In this document: positions 54,984 to 63,128 of the stretch, piece after piece
Numbering within the stretch: the stretch's first letter is position 1
How the letters are laid out: each line of letters begins with the position of its first letter
Assembly (NCBI RefSeq): GCF_017742215.1
Contig: NZ_JAGHKP010000002.1
Location: 1,088,737-1,152,736, forward strand
Length of the DNA stretch: 64,000 bases
Source: Chitinophaga chungangae
GTDB lineage: Bacteria; Bacteroidota; Bacteroidia; Chitinophagales; Chitinophagaceae
Reading direction: 5' to 3'
Notes under the pieces: model-generated
Told to the model about the DNA's origin: nothing
Seen by the model: the letters and a program-made list of their open reading frames with translations, nothing else
Databases searched by the model: none
Position numbers and translations under genes: made by a program

Positions 54984-56304
54984 TGGCGAGCGTTTTGGAA
55001 ATATTGAGCCTGAAAGCCCTCACAGCAGGGAAAAGCGCGGCCAGCAAACAGGCGGCCAGGATGGCGGCCGCGGTGTAACCGTCTGCGGCGGTGATTTTCC
55101 AGGCGTTGGAAAAATTCAGGTGATAATGTGTAAAGATCTCTTGTTGTAAAAGGAACAAAGCGGCGCGGCTCAGCAAAAATCCTCCGATGATGCCCGCCAA
55201 AGCCAGCATGGCCGCTTCGGAAAGCACGAGGCCCAGCAGTTTTGCCCGTCCGCTGCCCATGCTGCGCATCAGGGCCAGCTCGAAGCGGCGTTCGTGCGTT
55301 CCCTGTACCAGCATTACAAAGATACTGCAGGCGGCCAGCCCGGCCAACAGCCAGCCCAATATGCGGAGTATCTCCGTGCCTGCGCCCAGCAACGATTGCA
55401 GCCGGTTCACCTCGATGGCGGGCACGGCGGCCTGCATATTCGTGTTTTCGTTGATCATCCTCGGCAGCTGCAATTGCGCCAGCGGGCTTCTGAATTTGAT
55501 CAGCACCGCGGTGATCTGCTGTTCCGCTTTCGCGGGCTGCATCGCCATAAACGGCACGCCTGCGGGAGCGGCTTTTTCAGCGGCTTCTTCGTGATGATCA
55601 TGCTCTTCATGACCGTCGTGCCCTTCGTGTGAAATTACGGCCTCTTCGCTGGTTTTTTTATGATCGTGCTCATCCCGGTCATGACTTTTCACGGTTTCAT
55701 GGATCTGCCAGACGCTGTTGAGCGGCGTAAGTATCAGCTGGTCCAGCGAAAGCCCGGTTAGCGGCAAAATGCCCGTTACCACGTACTGATGTTCTTCATG
55801 CACATGCCCTTTTTCGCCCAGGCCATGCGTTCCCGCGAAAGTTTGACCGATTTTCAAACCCGTGCGTTTCGCAACGGTAGCGCCGATCACCACTTCCATG
55901 CTCTGGCTGAACACCTTGCCGGACGCGGGTTTTACCTGGTATTTATCGAGGTAGGCGGGCGTGGTGCCGATGATGCGGTAACCGTGATAAGAATCGCCGA
56001 GCGACAATGGGATGGCCGATTCCACCAGCGGGTGCTGCATAAAGCGGCCGGCTCCCGCGAGGGAAATATTCCCGGTGGGCGCGTCCAGATGGTATACGCT
56101 GCTGAGGATCAATTGTAAGGGGCTGCCTTTGGCGCCCAGCACCATGTCTATGCCGTCGATCTGTTTTTCGAGCTGCTCGCGGGATTGGCGGTTCAGTGAA
56201 ATGAGCACGAGCAGCACGGCGGTGCTGCAGGCCAGCAGCAGCCAGCAAAGCACGGCGTAGAGCGGTTTATGTAAAAGATTTTTGAACGCGATTCGAAGGA
56301 TCAT
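54976..56304 (-). CDS. MacB/FtsX-like ABC transporter permease with histidine-rich loop
   Basis: A 442-residue inner-membrane protein with one N-terminal helix (PLYAVLCWLLLACSTAVLLVLISL), a large periplasmic domain and three C-terminal helices, the MacB/FtsX layout. The periplasmic loop at residues 202-238 holds ten histidines among Asp and Glu (EHDHKK, HEGHDGHEEHDHHEE), with another GHVHEEH at 167-172. Such loops bind Zn or Cu. The ATPase gene is upstream with a 4-bp overlap (ATGA), and the DUF3299 lipoprotein gene is downstream with an 8-bp overlap. It is probably a mechanotransmission-type pump for a lipoprotein or metal-carrying factor rather than a classical metal importer. Confidence 0.9.
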   Translation of the reverse strand: MILRIAFKNLLHKPLYAVLCWLLLACSTAVLLVLISLNRQSREQLEKQIDGIDMVLGAKGSPLQLILSSVYHLDAPTGNISLAGAGRFMQHPLVESAIPLSLGDSYHGYRIIGTTPAYLDKYQVKPASGKVFSQSMEVVIGATVAKRTGLKIGQTFAGTHGLGEKGHVHEEHQYVVTGILPLTGLSLDQLILTPLNSVWQIHETVKSHDRDEHDHKKTSEEAVISHEGHDGHEEHDHHEEAAEKAAPAGVPFMAMQPAKAEQQITAVLIKFRSPLAQLQLPRMINENTNMQAAVPAIEVNRLQSLLGAGTEILRILGWLLAGLAACSIFVMLVQGTHERRFELALMRSMGSGRAKLLGLVLSEAAMLALAGIIGGFLLSRAALFLLQQEIFTHYHLNFSNAWKITAADGYTAAAILAACLLAALFPAVRAFRLNISKTLANA

Positions 56305-56930
56305 AGGAGCTGGATATGGTCTTTGAAAATTTGTTTCAACCGGTTGTCGTGCGTAACGATCAGCAGCGCGGCGTTTTGCTGTTGCGCCTGTTCCGCCAGC
56401 AGTTGTGCGACGGCTTCGCAGTTATGATCGTCGAGGCTGGCGGTGGGCTCGTCTGCCAGCAGCACCTGCGGGCTTTGCAGCAAAGCCCTGGCGATGGAGG
56501 CGCGTTGTTGTTCGCCCTGGCTGAGCTGAGCCGGTTTTTTATGCAGCAGTGCGGTGATGCGGAGTTTATCCGCCAGCAGAGGCAGCCGTTCCCGCGGATG
56601 ATCTTCTTTTACCAGCGCGGCGGGCAGCAGGAGGTTTTCTTTGATGCTCAGCGAAGCGATAAAATGCGAACGCTGAAAAACCAGCCCGATGTTTTTTCCC
56701 CTGAAAGCGTCCATGGCGGAAGGTTTCAGCTGTGGCAGCGAGGTGCCGCCTACCTGTACGTCTCCCGAAGCGGGGCGCAGCAGGCCGGCCAGCAGGTGCA
56801 GCAGCGTGGTTTTGCCGGCGCCGGACGGCCCGGTGATAAGCAGGGCATTCCCGCCTTCGCAGGCGAGATCGGGGAATTGCAGCAAGCGCCCGTTGGGATG
56901 GGCGTACGCGAGGTTTTTGGTGTAGATCAT
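56301..56930 (-). CDS. ABC transporter ATP-binding protein (MacB/LolD-like)
   Basis: A 209-residue ATPase. Walker A is GPSGAGKT (34-41), the Q-loop is in VFQRSHF, the ABC signature LSQGEQQR is at 136-143, and Walker B LLADEP is at 157-162, followed by the D-loop SLD and the H-loop VTHD. Sequence and length fit the LolD/MacB subgroup. It is the first gene of the five-gene leftward operon. Its start lies 21 bp from the GCAAC palindrome at 56951, so it should be the first gene silenced by a regulator bound there. Confidence 0.95.
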   Translation of the reverse strand: MIYTKNLAYAHPNGRLLQFPDLACEGGNALLITGPSGAGKTTLLHLLAGLLRPASGDVQVGGTSLPQLKPSAMDAFRGKNIGLVFQRSHFIASLSIKENLLLPAALVKEDHPRERLPLLADKLRITALLHKKPAQLSQGEQQRASIARALLQSPQVLLADEPTASLDDHNCEAVAQLLAEQAQQQNAALLIVTHDNRLKQIFKDHIQLL

Positions 56931-56950
56931 ATCCTTCCCGGTTCTTTAAG

Positions 56951-56963
56951 GCAACTATGTTGC
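56951..56963. promoter_or_regulatory. Candidate Zur operator, imperfect copy
   Basis: GCAACTATGTTGC is a perfect 5+5 inverted repeat around TAT. It sits 21 bp upstream of the ABC ATPase start and shares its half-sites with the longer palindrome at 57031. Confidence 0.6.
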
Positions 56964-57030
56964 ATTTCTATATTTATGAGCGGCTAAGATAGCCATCGAT
57001 GCTAATAATTCTCAGAAAAAATAAATTAAT

Positions 57031-57047
57031 TTGCAACAATGTTGCAA
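57031..57047. promoter_or_regulatory. Candidate Zur operator, perfect 17-bp palindrome
   Basis: TTGCAACAATGTTGCAA is symmetrical around a central A (8+1+8). It lies 43 bp upstream of the MerC gene and in the same divergent spacer as the copy at 56951. A size of 17-19 bp with odd symmetry is normal for Fur/Zur-family boxes. Confidence 0.68.
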
Positions 57048-57089
57048 AAGTACTGTAGATTTGTTCCCTCACAAAATAAATTCTGACGG

Positions 57090-57509
57090 ATGCGGATGAA
57101 TGTCTTTTCAAAATGGAACCTGGACGCGGTGGGGATCGGTGCGTCTCTCGCCTGCGCGTTGCATTGCGCGTTGCTGCCTTTGCTGATCACGGCTTTGCCT
57201 TTGCTGGGGCTTGAAGTGCTGGAGAACGACAGGCTGGAATACGGATTGCTGGCGGTGTCGTTCGTGGTGGGATATGCGGCGCTTTTCAGGGGATATCGTC
57301 GTTATCACCGCCATTGGTGGCCATTGCTGTGGTTCACGCTGGGGTTTGCGGGTTTGCTGGCGGGGCATTTCCTGGCGCCGGAAGGGCTGGAGGCCGCCAT
57401 TATCACGACCGGGGCTTTGCTGATCATTATTGCGCATATGTTGAATCTGCAGGGTTGTAAAAAATGCCGGGTGGTAAAAAAAGAGCGGGAAGACCGTGCC
57501 GCCGCGTGA
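57090..57509 (+). CDS. MerC-domain membrane protein
   Basis: A 139-residue protein with four hydrophobic segments. The family motif IGASLACALHCALLPLLITALPLLG is present, and its Cys-Ala-Leu-His-Cys is a metal-binding pair in the first helix. The C-terminus has CKKC before a charged tail. MerC was first named as a mercury importer, but in Bacteroidota MerC-domain proteins usually lie beside zinc-related genes. Here it opens the rightward unit with the COG0523 GTPase, downstream of the candidate Zur box, so zinc uptake or handling is more likely than mercury resistance (no merA or merR is visible). Confidence 0.88.
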   Translation: MRMNVFSKWNLDAVGIGASLACALHCALLPLLITALPLLGLEVLENDRLEYGLLAVSFVVGYAALFRGYRRYHRHWWPLLWFTLGFAGLLAGHFLAPEGLEAAIITTGALLIIIAHMLNLQGCKKCRVVKKEREDRAAA

Positions 57510-57626
57510 AACGCCTGAATGCTCACGCGGTGATCCCGGCTGAGCGGCCGATGCAGCGCATGGAACGAACCACCCGCCGGGATAATCAATGCAAGTGAAA
57601 CCTTGAACACAACAAACCATTTAACC

Positions 57627-58853
57627 ATGCCCAACACACTTCAACTTTCCCCTCAAATGTTCCGCAAATTCCCGCCGAAGCTGCCTGTAACCGTGCTGAG
57701 CGGATTTCTCGGCGCGGGAAAGACCTCTTTGCTGCAACACGTATTGCACAACCGTGAAAATCTTCGTGTAGCCGTTATCGTGAACGATATGAGCGAAGTG
57801 AACATCGACGCGCAGCTTGTTCGGAATACCGGCACGCTCAGTAAAACAGAAGAAAAACTCGTTGAAATGAGCAACGGCTGTATCTGCTGCACGCTCCGCG
57901 AAGACCTGCTGCTGGAAGTACAGCGCCTTGCTGAAGAAAGGCGTTTCGATTACCTGCTCATCGAATCCAGCGGCATATCGGAACCTTTGCCCGTAGCGCA
58001 AACTTTTACTTACAAAGACGACCGGCAGAATATCGATCTCGGCGCGTTTAGCACGCTGGACACGCTGGTGACCGTGGTAGACGCGTTTAATTTTCCACGC
58101 CTGTTCGGCAGCCGGCAATTGCTGCAGGATGAAGGGCTGGCCGATGATACAGATCATCGCAGCATCGTGAACCTTCTCACCGATCAGATCGAATTTGCCA
58201 ATGTGATCGTGCTTAATAAATGCGATCTCGTCAACGAAACGGAAAGGAACACGCTCAAATCTATTCTCCGCAAACTGAACGCGGACGCGCGCATCATCGA
58301 AGCGGAACAGGGAAAGGTGCCGCTTGAAGAGATCCTTCACACCAAAAGTTTCGACTTCAACAAAACCTCCCAAAGCGCCGGCTGGATAGCCGAACTGGAA
58401 AAAGAGCACACGCCGGAAACGGAAGAATACGGCATTTCATCCTTTGTATACCGCCAGCGCGCGCCTTTCCACCCTGCGCGTTTCTGGCGATTCATTCAAC
58501 GGGAATGGCCCGCGGAAATCATCCGCTCTAAAGGTCTCTGCTGGATCGCCAGCCGGCCGGATGTTGCGATCAACTGGAGCCAGGCAGGCGCTTCACTGAT
58601 GGCGGACCGCGCCGGGTCATGGTGGTGCAGCATCCCGAAAAATGAATGGCAGCTCGATAGGAACTCCGCAAAGATCATCTACGACCGGTGGCACCCGTTG
58701 TTCGCAGACAGGTACAGCGAGATCGTGATCATCGGCCAGAACATAGACCGGCAAAGGATTACCGCGTTGCTGGACAACTGCCTCTGCAACGATGGCGAAA
58801 TAAATGAATGGCTGGATGGCGTGAAATTCGAAGATCCCTTTCCGGAGCTGTAA
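57627..58853 (+). CDS. COG0523 (CobW/ZigA-like) GTP-binding metallochaperone
   Basis: A 408-residue G3E GTPase. The ATG at 57627 is preferred to a TTG at 57603. Walker A is SGFLGAGKTS (25-34), the metal-binding CxCC motif is GCICC (84-88 within EMSNGCICCTLREDLL), the switch/Walker B region is LLIESSGISEPLPVAQTF, and the NKCD guanine-specificity motif is in VIVLNKCDLV. The CobW C-terminal domain follows. Such proteins deliver zinc to client enzymes under scarcity, and Zur usually controls them. It stands 117 bp after MerC on the same strand and ends directly at the palindrome preceding the TonB-receptor gene. Confidence 0.93.
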   Translation: MPNTLQLSPQMFRKFPPKLPVTVLSGFLGAGKTSLLQHVLHNRENLRVAVIVNDMSEVNIDAQLVRNTGTLSKTEEKLVEMSNGCICCTLREDLLLEVQRLAEERRFDYLLIESSGISEPLPVAQTFTYKDDRQNIDLGAFSTLDTLVTVVDAFNFPRLFGSRQLLQDEGLADDTDHRSIVNLLTDQIEFANVIVLNKCDLVNETERNTLKSILRKLNADARIIEAEQGKVPLEEILHTKSFDFNKTSQSAGWIAELEKEHTPETEEYGISSFVYRQRAPFHPARFWRFIQREWPAEIIRSKGLCWIASRPDVAINWSQAGASLMADRAGSWWCSIPKNEWQLDRNSAKIIYDRWHPLFADRYSEIVIIGQNIDRQRITALLDNCLCNDGEINEWLDGVKFEDPFPEL

Positions 58854-58899
58854 TTTAGGCTAATCTAAAAATAAATTTAGATTGCTATTTATTTAGATT
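58854..58899. promoter_or_regulatory. Candidate DtxR/IdeR/MntR-type operator array ahead of the TonB receptor
   Basis: TTTAGGCTAATCTAAA at 58854-58869 is an interrupted palindrome (TTTAG...CTAAA) that resembles DtxR-family boxes (TTAGG...CCTAA type). AATCTAAA at 58862 pairs with TTTAGATT at 58876, and another TTTAGATT stands at 58892, giving three half-sites in a 46-bp stretch 27 bp before the start codon. Confidence 0.55.
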
Positions 58900-58925
58900 T
58901 TAAATTTGTCTCAGAAAATCTACAT

Positions 58926-61178
58926 ATGATCCCCCGGATTTTACATAGCCTGACTATATGTTTGTTCCTCACACCGGCCCTGGACGCAGAAGCGCAGGGC
59001 CGGTTAAAAGGAACGGTAACCGCCGGCCGCCAGCCCGTGCCTTTCGCTTCCGTTGGATTTAAAGATCTCAAAACAGGCGTAGTAACAGACACCGCAGGTG
59101 CTTTCGATCTGAAAAACGTGCCTGCCGGCAAACGCGTAGTGCAGGTGAGCGCCGTGGGATATGTTACCGCGGTGCAGAACGTGAACGTAAAACCTTCCGG
59201 CATCACCACTTTCAACATTACCCTCGAGCCCACTTCCTCCAACCTGAACGAAGTGGTGGTAAGCGGCACTTTACGACCCGTTACGAAAATGGAAAGTCCC
59301 GTGCCGGTGGAAGTATACTCGCCCGTGTTTTTCAAGAAAAACCCCACCCCCAGCATTTTCGACGCGCTGCAAAATGTAAACGGGGTAAGGCCGCAGCTCA
59401 ACTGCAACGTGTGTAACACGGGAGACATTCATATCAACGGCCTGGAAGGCCCCTACACAATGGTGATGATCGACGGCATGCCGATCGTGAGCGCGCTTTC
59501 CACGGTGTATGGTCTTTCCGGCATACCGAACAGCCTGGTAGACAGGGTGGAGATCGTAAAAGGCCCCGCATCTACGTTGTACGGGTCCGAAGCGGTGGCC
59601 GGGCTCATCAACATCATCACCAAATCGCCCGCCACTTCGCCGAAATTCACGGCGGACGTGATGGGCACCAGCTGGCGGGAATACAGTGCAGATCTGGGCT
59701 GGCGTTTTAATGCCGGCGCAAAGGCGCAGTCGTTGCTGGGACTGAACTATTTTAATTACCAGCACCCGGTGGATAATAATGGAGACGGGTTCACGGACAT
59801 TACTCTGCAACACCGCATTTCCGTGTTCAACAAATGGAACTTCCGCCGGAAAAACGACCGTGTGGCCACCATTGCCGCGAGATATTTTTATGAAGACCGC
59901 TGGGGCGGGCAAACGCAATGGAACAAATCCTGGCGCGGAACAGACAGCGTGTACGGCGAAAGCATTTACACCGGCCGCGTGGAAGTGCTCGGTCAATACC
60001 AGCTGCCAACGCGCGAGCACATCATGTTCCAGACTTCTTTTAATTACCACGACCAGAACTCCGTCTACGGCTCCACTATATTCCTCGCCAAACAAAGCAT
60101 TGCGTTCGCGCAGCTGACCTGGGACAAACAGGTAGGCAAACACAACCTGCTGGCGGGCGTTCCGTTCAGGTACACCTTTTATGACGACAATACCGTAGCC
60201 ACCGCTGCGAAAGAAAAAAACAATCCGGACAAAACAATCCTTCCCGGCGTGTTCGTGCAGGACGAGATCAAACTGGCGACGGGGCATAATCTGTTGCTGG
60301 GCATGCGGTACGATTACAATTCCATTCACGGCAACATTGTGACGCCGCGCCTCGCGTACAAATGGGCGCCCAACTACCGTAACGTGCTGCGGCTGAATGC
60401 CGGGACCGGTTACAGGGTGGTGTCGCTATTTACGGAAGACCATGCTGCGCTGAGCGGCGCCCGTACGGTGGTGGTGCAATCCGAGCTGAAACCGGAACGC
60501 AGCTGGAACGCAAATCTCAACTACACCAAAAAGATCCCGCTGAACAACGCTTTCCTCAACCTGGACGCAACGGCCTTTTATACTTATTTCTCCAACCGCA
60601 TCATGCCGGACTATTCGAAGCCCGACACCATATTATATGACAACCTTCACGGCCACGCCATTTCCAAAGGCTTCAGTCTCAACGCCGACGTAATGTTTGC
60701 TTTCCCGCTGAAGATCATGGCCGGGGCTACCGTGATGGACGTGTATCAAAAAGAAGGGGGCCGGAAAACCCGTCAAATGCTCACCGAACGTTTTTCCGGC
60801 ACCTGGGCGGTATCGTATGCGTTCAGCAGGCTGGGGCTGACGGTGGATTACACCGGCAATATCTACGGCCCCATGCTGTTGCCCGTGCAACCGAACGACC
60901 CGCGGCCGGACCAATCGCCGGTCTGGAGCATCCAGAATTTGCAGCTGACGAAAAAGCTCGGGAAGGAGTGGGAATTGTACGTCGGGGTGAAAAACCTGCT
61001 GAATTTCCTGCCGCCGAAAAATTCCATCGCGCATGCGCATGATCCGTTCGACAAACGGACGGGGTATAATGCGGACGGATCGGTTGACCCTTATAATTTG
61101 CTTTTCGACCCCACTTATGTGTTCGCCCCGAACCAGGGCATCAGGGGATTTTTAGGGGTGCGGTTCACCAAACAATAG
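58926..61178 (+). CDS. TonB-dependent receptor, probably for a metal or metal chelate
   Basis: A 750-residue receptor with a signal peptide (ICLFLTPALDAEAQ), a carboxypeptidase-regulatory-like domain at about 27-105 (GRLKGTVTAGRQPVPFASVGF), a plug (FDALQNVNGVRPQLNCNVC; INGLEGPYTMVMIDGMPIVSALSTVYGL; VEIVKGPASTLYGSEAVAGLINIIT) and a 22-strand barrel ending in the aromatic-containing GFLGVRFTKQ. Two plug cysteines (160 and 163, CNVC) form a possible metal site. The gene closes the metal island, and its operator differs from the Zur-like boxes, suggesting another metal signal. The ligand is not known. Confidence 0.92.
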   Translation: MIPRILHSLTICLFLTPALDAEAQGRLKGTVTAGRQPVPFASVGFKDLKTGVVTDTAGAFDLKNVPAGKRVVQVSAVGYVTAVQNVNVKPSGITTFNITLEPTSSNLNEVVVSGTLRPVTKMESPVPVEVYSPVFFKKNPTPSIFDALQNVNGVRPQLNCNVCNTGDIHINGLEGPYTMVMIDGMPIVSALSTVYGLSGIPNSLVDRVEIVKGPASTLYGSEAVAGLINIITKSPATSPKFTADVMGTSWREYSADLGWRFNAGAKAQSLLGLNYFNYQHPVDNNGDGFTDITLQHRISVFNKWNFRRKNDRVATIAARYFYEDRWGGQTQWNKSWRGTDSVYGESIYTGRVEVLGQYQLPTREHIMFQTSFNYHDQNSVYGSTIFLAKQSIAFAQLTWDKQVGKHNLLAGVPFRYTFYDDNTVATAAKEKNNPDKTILPGVFVQDEIKLATGHNLLLGMRYDYNSIHGNIVTPRLAYKWAPNYRNVLRLNAGTGYRVVSLFTEDHAALSGARTVVVQSELKPERSWNANLNYTKKIPLNNAFLNLDATAFYTYFSNRIMPDYSKPDTILYDNLHGHAISKGFSLNADVMFAFPLKIMAGATVMDVYQKEGGRKTRQMLTERFSGTWAVSYAFSRLGLTVDYTGNIYGPMLLPVQPNDPRPDQSPVWSIQNLQLTKKLGKEWELYVGVKNLLNFLPPKNSIAHAHDPFDKRTGYNADGSVDPYNLLFDPTYVFAPNQGIRGFLGVRFTKQ

Positions 61179-61201
61179 TCTATAGCCAGGTTTATACCGC
61201 T

Positions 61202-61237
61202 GCGGCGCTGATCTTAAGGGATGGCGCCGCGTTTTTT
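61202..61237 (+). terminator. Terminator of the TonB receptor gene
   Basis: GCGGCGC / GCGCCGC stem with a 15-base loop, followed by GTTTTTT. Confidence 0.82.
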
Positions 61238-61316
61238 GTAGCGCATGACAATTTCTTGTGACAATCTTGTGGTTGCTTGATTGTCAATTGTTTGAGTGAT
61301 TTGTGTAAAAACGCTA

Positions 61317-61979
61317 TTAAAGGCTCAGTCCTACTTTTATCCCCAAATGGAGGCTGGGGAGCACGTTCCAGAGGTCGTTCTGTTCGGTCGTGATCGTGTT
61401 GCCGTTGATGTTATGCCGGGTGTATTTATATTGTTTCCCGCGGATGCCGATGCCGAGGTACGGGTCGAGGATGAACTTGTCGCGTTTGATCTGGCGGCCG
61501 AGCAAAAACTGGATGCCGTAGACATTTTTATCGGCGCTGTTCACATACACGGAGTTTTCGAAATTCACGTCTTCGTCCGGGTAAAACACTCTTTTATAGA
61601 ACAGTACGGGCTGGAAGTAGGTGCCCTGGGCGTTGAAGGCGGATTGCCGGCGGAAGAGGTACCATTTGAGGCCGGCCCTGAACCCGAGGCCGCGGCCTTC
61701 CACGAATTGTTCGGTGCTGATGCCGGGTTTTCGCTGGCCGATGTCTACCCGTTTAAAAAAAACGAAATCCGGGTAATCGGTATAGATCCCGCTGACGCCG
61801 AGCTCGAGGCTGAGTTTTTCGGAGAGGTCCTGCTCGAGGTAAATATCCAGTTCATTAATAATAGTGGTGGGATTTACCTTGAGGTAGGTCCTTTTGCGGA
61901 AGGGATCATCCTGGTTTTGGGCGGCGGCGGTCAGGCCGGTGATTACTAGCAGGAGAAAAAAGGGTATTGTTCTTTTCAT
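61317..61979 (-). CDS. Small outer-membrane barrel-like protein (possibly DUF3575)
   Basis: A 220-residue protein. The ATG at 61979 gives a signal peptide (MKRTIPFFLLLVITGLTAAAQ); the frame upstream has no signal. The mature part is a series of amphipathic strands (TYLKVNPTTIINELDIYLEQDLSEKLSLELGVSGIY; RGLGFRAGLKWYLFRRQ; YGIQFLLGRQIKRDKFILDPYLGIGIRGKQYKY) ending in LGIKVGLSL, consistent with a small barrel or DUF3575-type protein. It follows purN by 55 bp on the same strand and may be co-transcribed with it. Function is unknown. Confidence 0.75.
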   Translation of the reverse strand: MKRTIPFFLLLVITGLTAAAQNQDDPFRKRTYLKVNPTTIINELDIYLEQDLSEKLSLELGVSGIYTDYPDFVFFKRVDIGQRKPGISTEQFVEGRGLGFRAGLKWYLFRRQSAFNAQGTYFQPVLFYKRVFYPDEDVNFENSVYVNSADKNVYGIQFLLGRQIKRDKFILDPYLGIGIRGKQYKYTRHNINGNTITTEQNDLWNVLPSLHLGIKVGLSL

Positions 61980-62034
61980 ACAGCGGTAGGTTGAAGCTGT
62001 TGAGGCGGACAGTTTACGGCAACAGCCATGCAAA

Positions 62035-62598
62035 TTATGACAATAATCGTTCCACAATCAGGGGGAACCAGTGGTGCTCGAGGGCCTGTATTTTTTTGGC
62101 GAGGACGTCTGCCGTATCGCCTGGCAGCACGGCGCAGCGTTCCTGGAGGATCACGCCGCCGTCATCGTATTTTTCATTGACGAAATGAATGGTGATGCCG
62201 CTTTCGGTATCGCCGGCGGCCAGCACGGCTTCGTGCACGAAGTGGCCGTACATGCCTTTGCCGCCGTATTTGGGCAGGAGGGCGGGATGTATATTAATGA
62301 TACGTCCCTCGAAAGCCTGCACGAGGTTGGCGGGCACTTTCCAAAGGAAACCGGCGAGTACGACCAGGTCAATATGATGATCCTGCAATAGTTTAACGTA
62401 AGTATCGCCGCGGAAGAACTGTTCTTTGTCGATGAGCACGGCGGGGATCTGTTCTTTTTCGGCTATTTTGAAGATGCCGGCTTCCGCTTTGTTGGACACG
62501 ATGAGGGAAACCTTTGCCAGGGCTGAGTTTCGGAAATGATCGATGATCTTTTGGGCATTGGTGCCGGCGCCGGAGGCGAAAATGGCGATATTTTTCAA
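62035..62598 (-). CDS. purN: Phosphoribosylglycinamide formyltransferase
   Basis: A 187-residue GAR transformylase, the third step of purine synthesis, using 10-formyl-tetrahydrofolate. It carries IFASGAGTNAQKIIDHF at the N-terminus, LVVLAGFLWKVPANLV, the catalytic INIHPALLPKYGGKGMYGHFVHEAVLAAGDTESGITIHFV and DDGGVILQ. No ATG is available: the frame is open upstream without any ATG, and the TTG at 62598 gives the family start MKNIAIFASGAG. A TTG at 62622 would add eight residues. The length is normal for PurN. Confidence 0.93.
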   Translation of the reverse strand: MKNIAIFASGAGTNAQKIIDHFRNSALAKVSLIVSNKAEAGIFKIAEKEQIPAVLIDKEQFFRGDTYVKLLQDHHIDLVVLAGFLWKVPANLVQAFEGRIINIHPALLPKYGGKGMYGHFVHEAVLAAGDTESGITIHFVNEKYDDGGVILQERCAVLPGDTADVLAKKIQALEHHWFPLIVERLLS

Positions 62599-62622
62599 GC
62601 TGGTCTGTTTGATCAGCTGCAA

Positions 62623-63128
62623 AAATAGGCAGATTAAGCGTTTATGAATCAGCTCTTTTTTCCTAAATTTAGGGAACGGGCTATCCTATTTGTGCGCAAG
62701 TTGATGATAATCATCGTGTGTGTTTGACGAAAATCAGGGGAACTCAACCTTTATTATTCTATCTTGTTAAGGATTGTTAGCTTCTTTCGGCGCTGGGCAT
62801 TTATTCGCCAGGCAGGAACTTGATATCGGGCCGGCCATTTTCTTTCTTGCAAAAATAGTATCACTGAACTCCGTCGTTTTCCGCTGTGCGGGAAATATGA
62901 TTTTTATCAGGAATTTATAACGGAGTTGAAGCGGGCAGTCTGTTAGGTAGGGTTACAATCAGCTACAGCAAAGCGTTTCCGCCGGTTTCGGCCACGCGGA
63001 TGATAGATAAAAAGTGCTTTCAAAACAAGGACAATTTTTTTTCCGTTGTTGGTAAATTGTCAACATTCTGTCTTATTTTTGCTGGCACTTTTAAGAAACC
63101 TTAGGTCAAATCATAAACTAAATAGGCT
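62623..63128 (+). promoter_or_regulatory. Spacer and candidate promoter upstream of the cytochrome gene
   Basis: About 500 bp between purN and the cytochrome gene, with no coding frame. A -7-like TATTTTTG lies at 63074-63081, about 48 bp before the GTG start, and TTG at 63049 is a loose candidate -33 element. A GATGAT-a-ATCATC palindrome is at about 62703-62715. Nothing else stands out. Confidence 0.4.

Noticed and set aside
57090-57509. Mercury resistance from the MerC-like gene
   Set aside because: No merA, merR, merP or merT nearby; the neighbours point to zinc handling.
61246-61286. Three TGACAAT/ATTGTCA copies between the TonB receptor and the small barrel gene
   Set aside because: They lie between two convergent 3' ends, with no promoter to regulate, so I give them no function.
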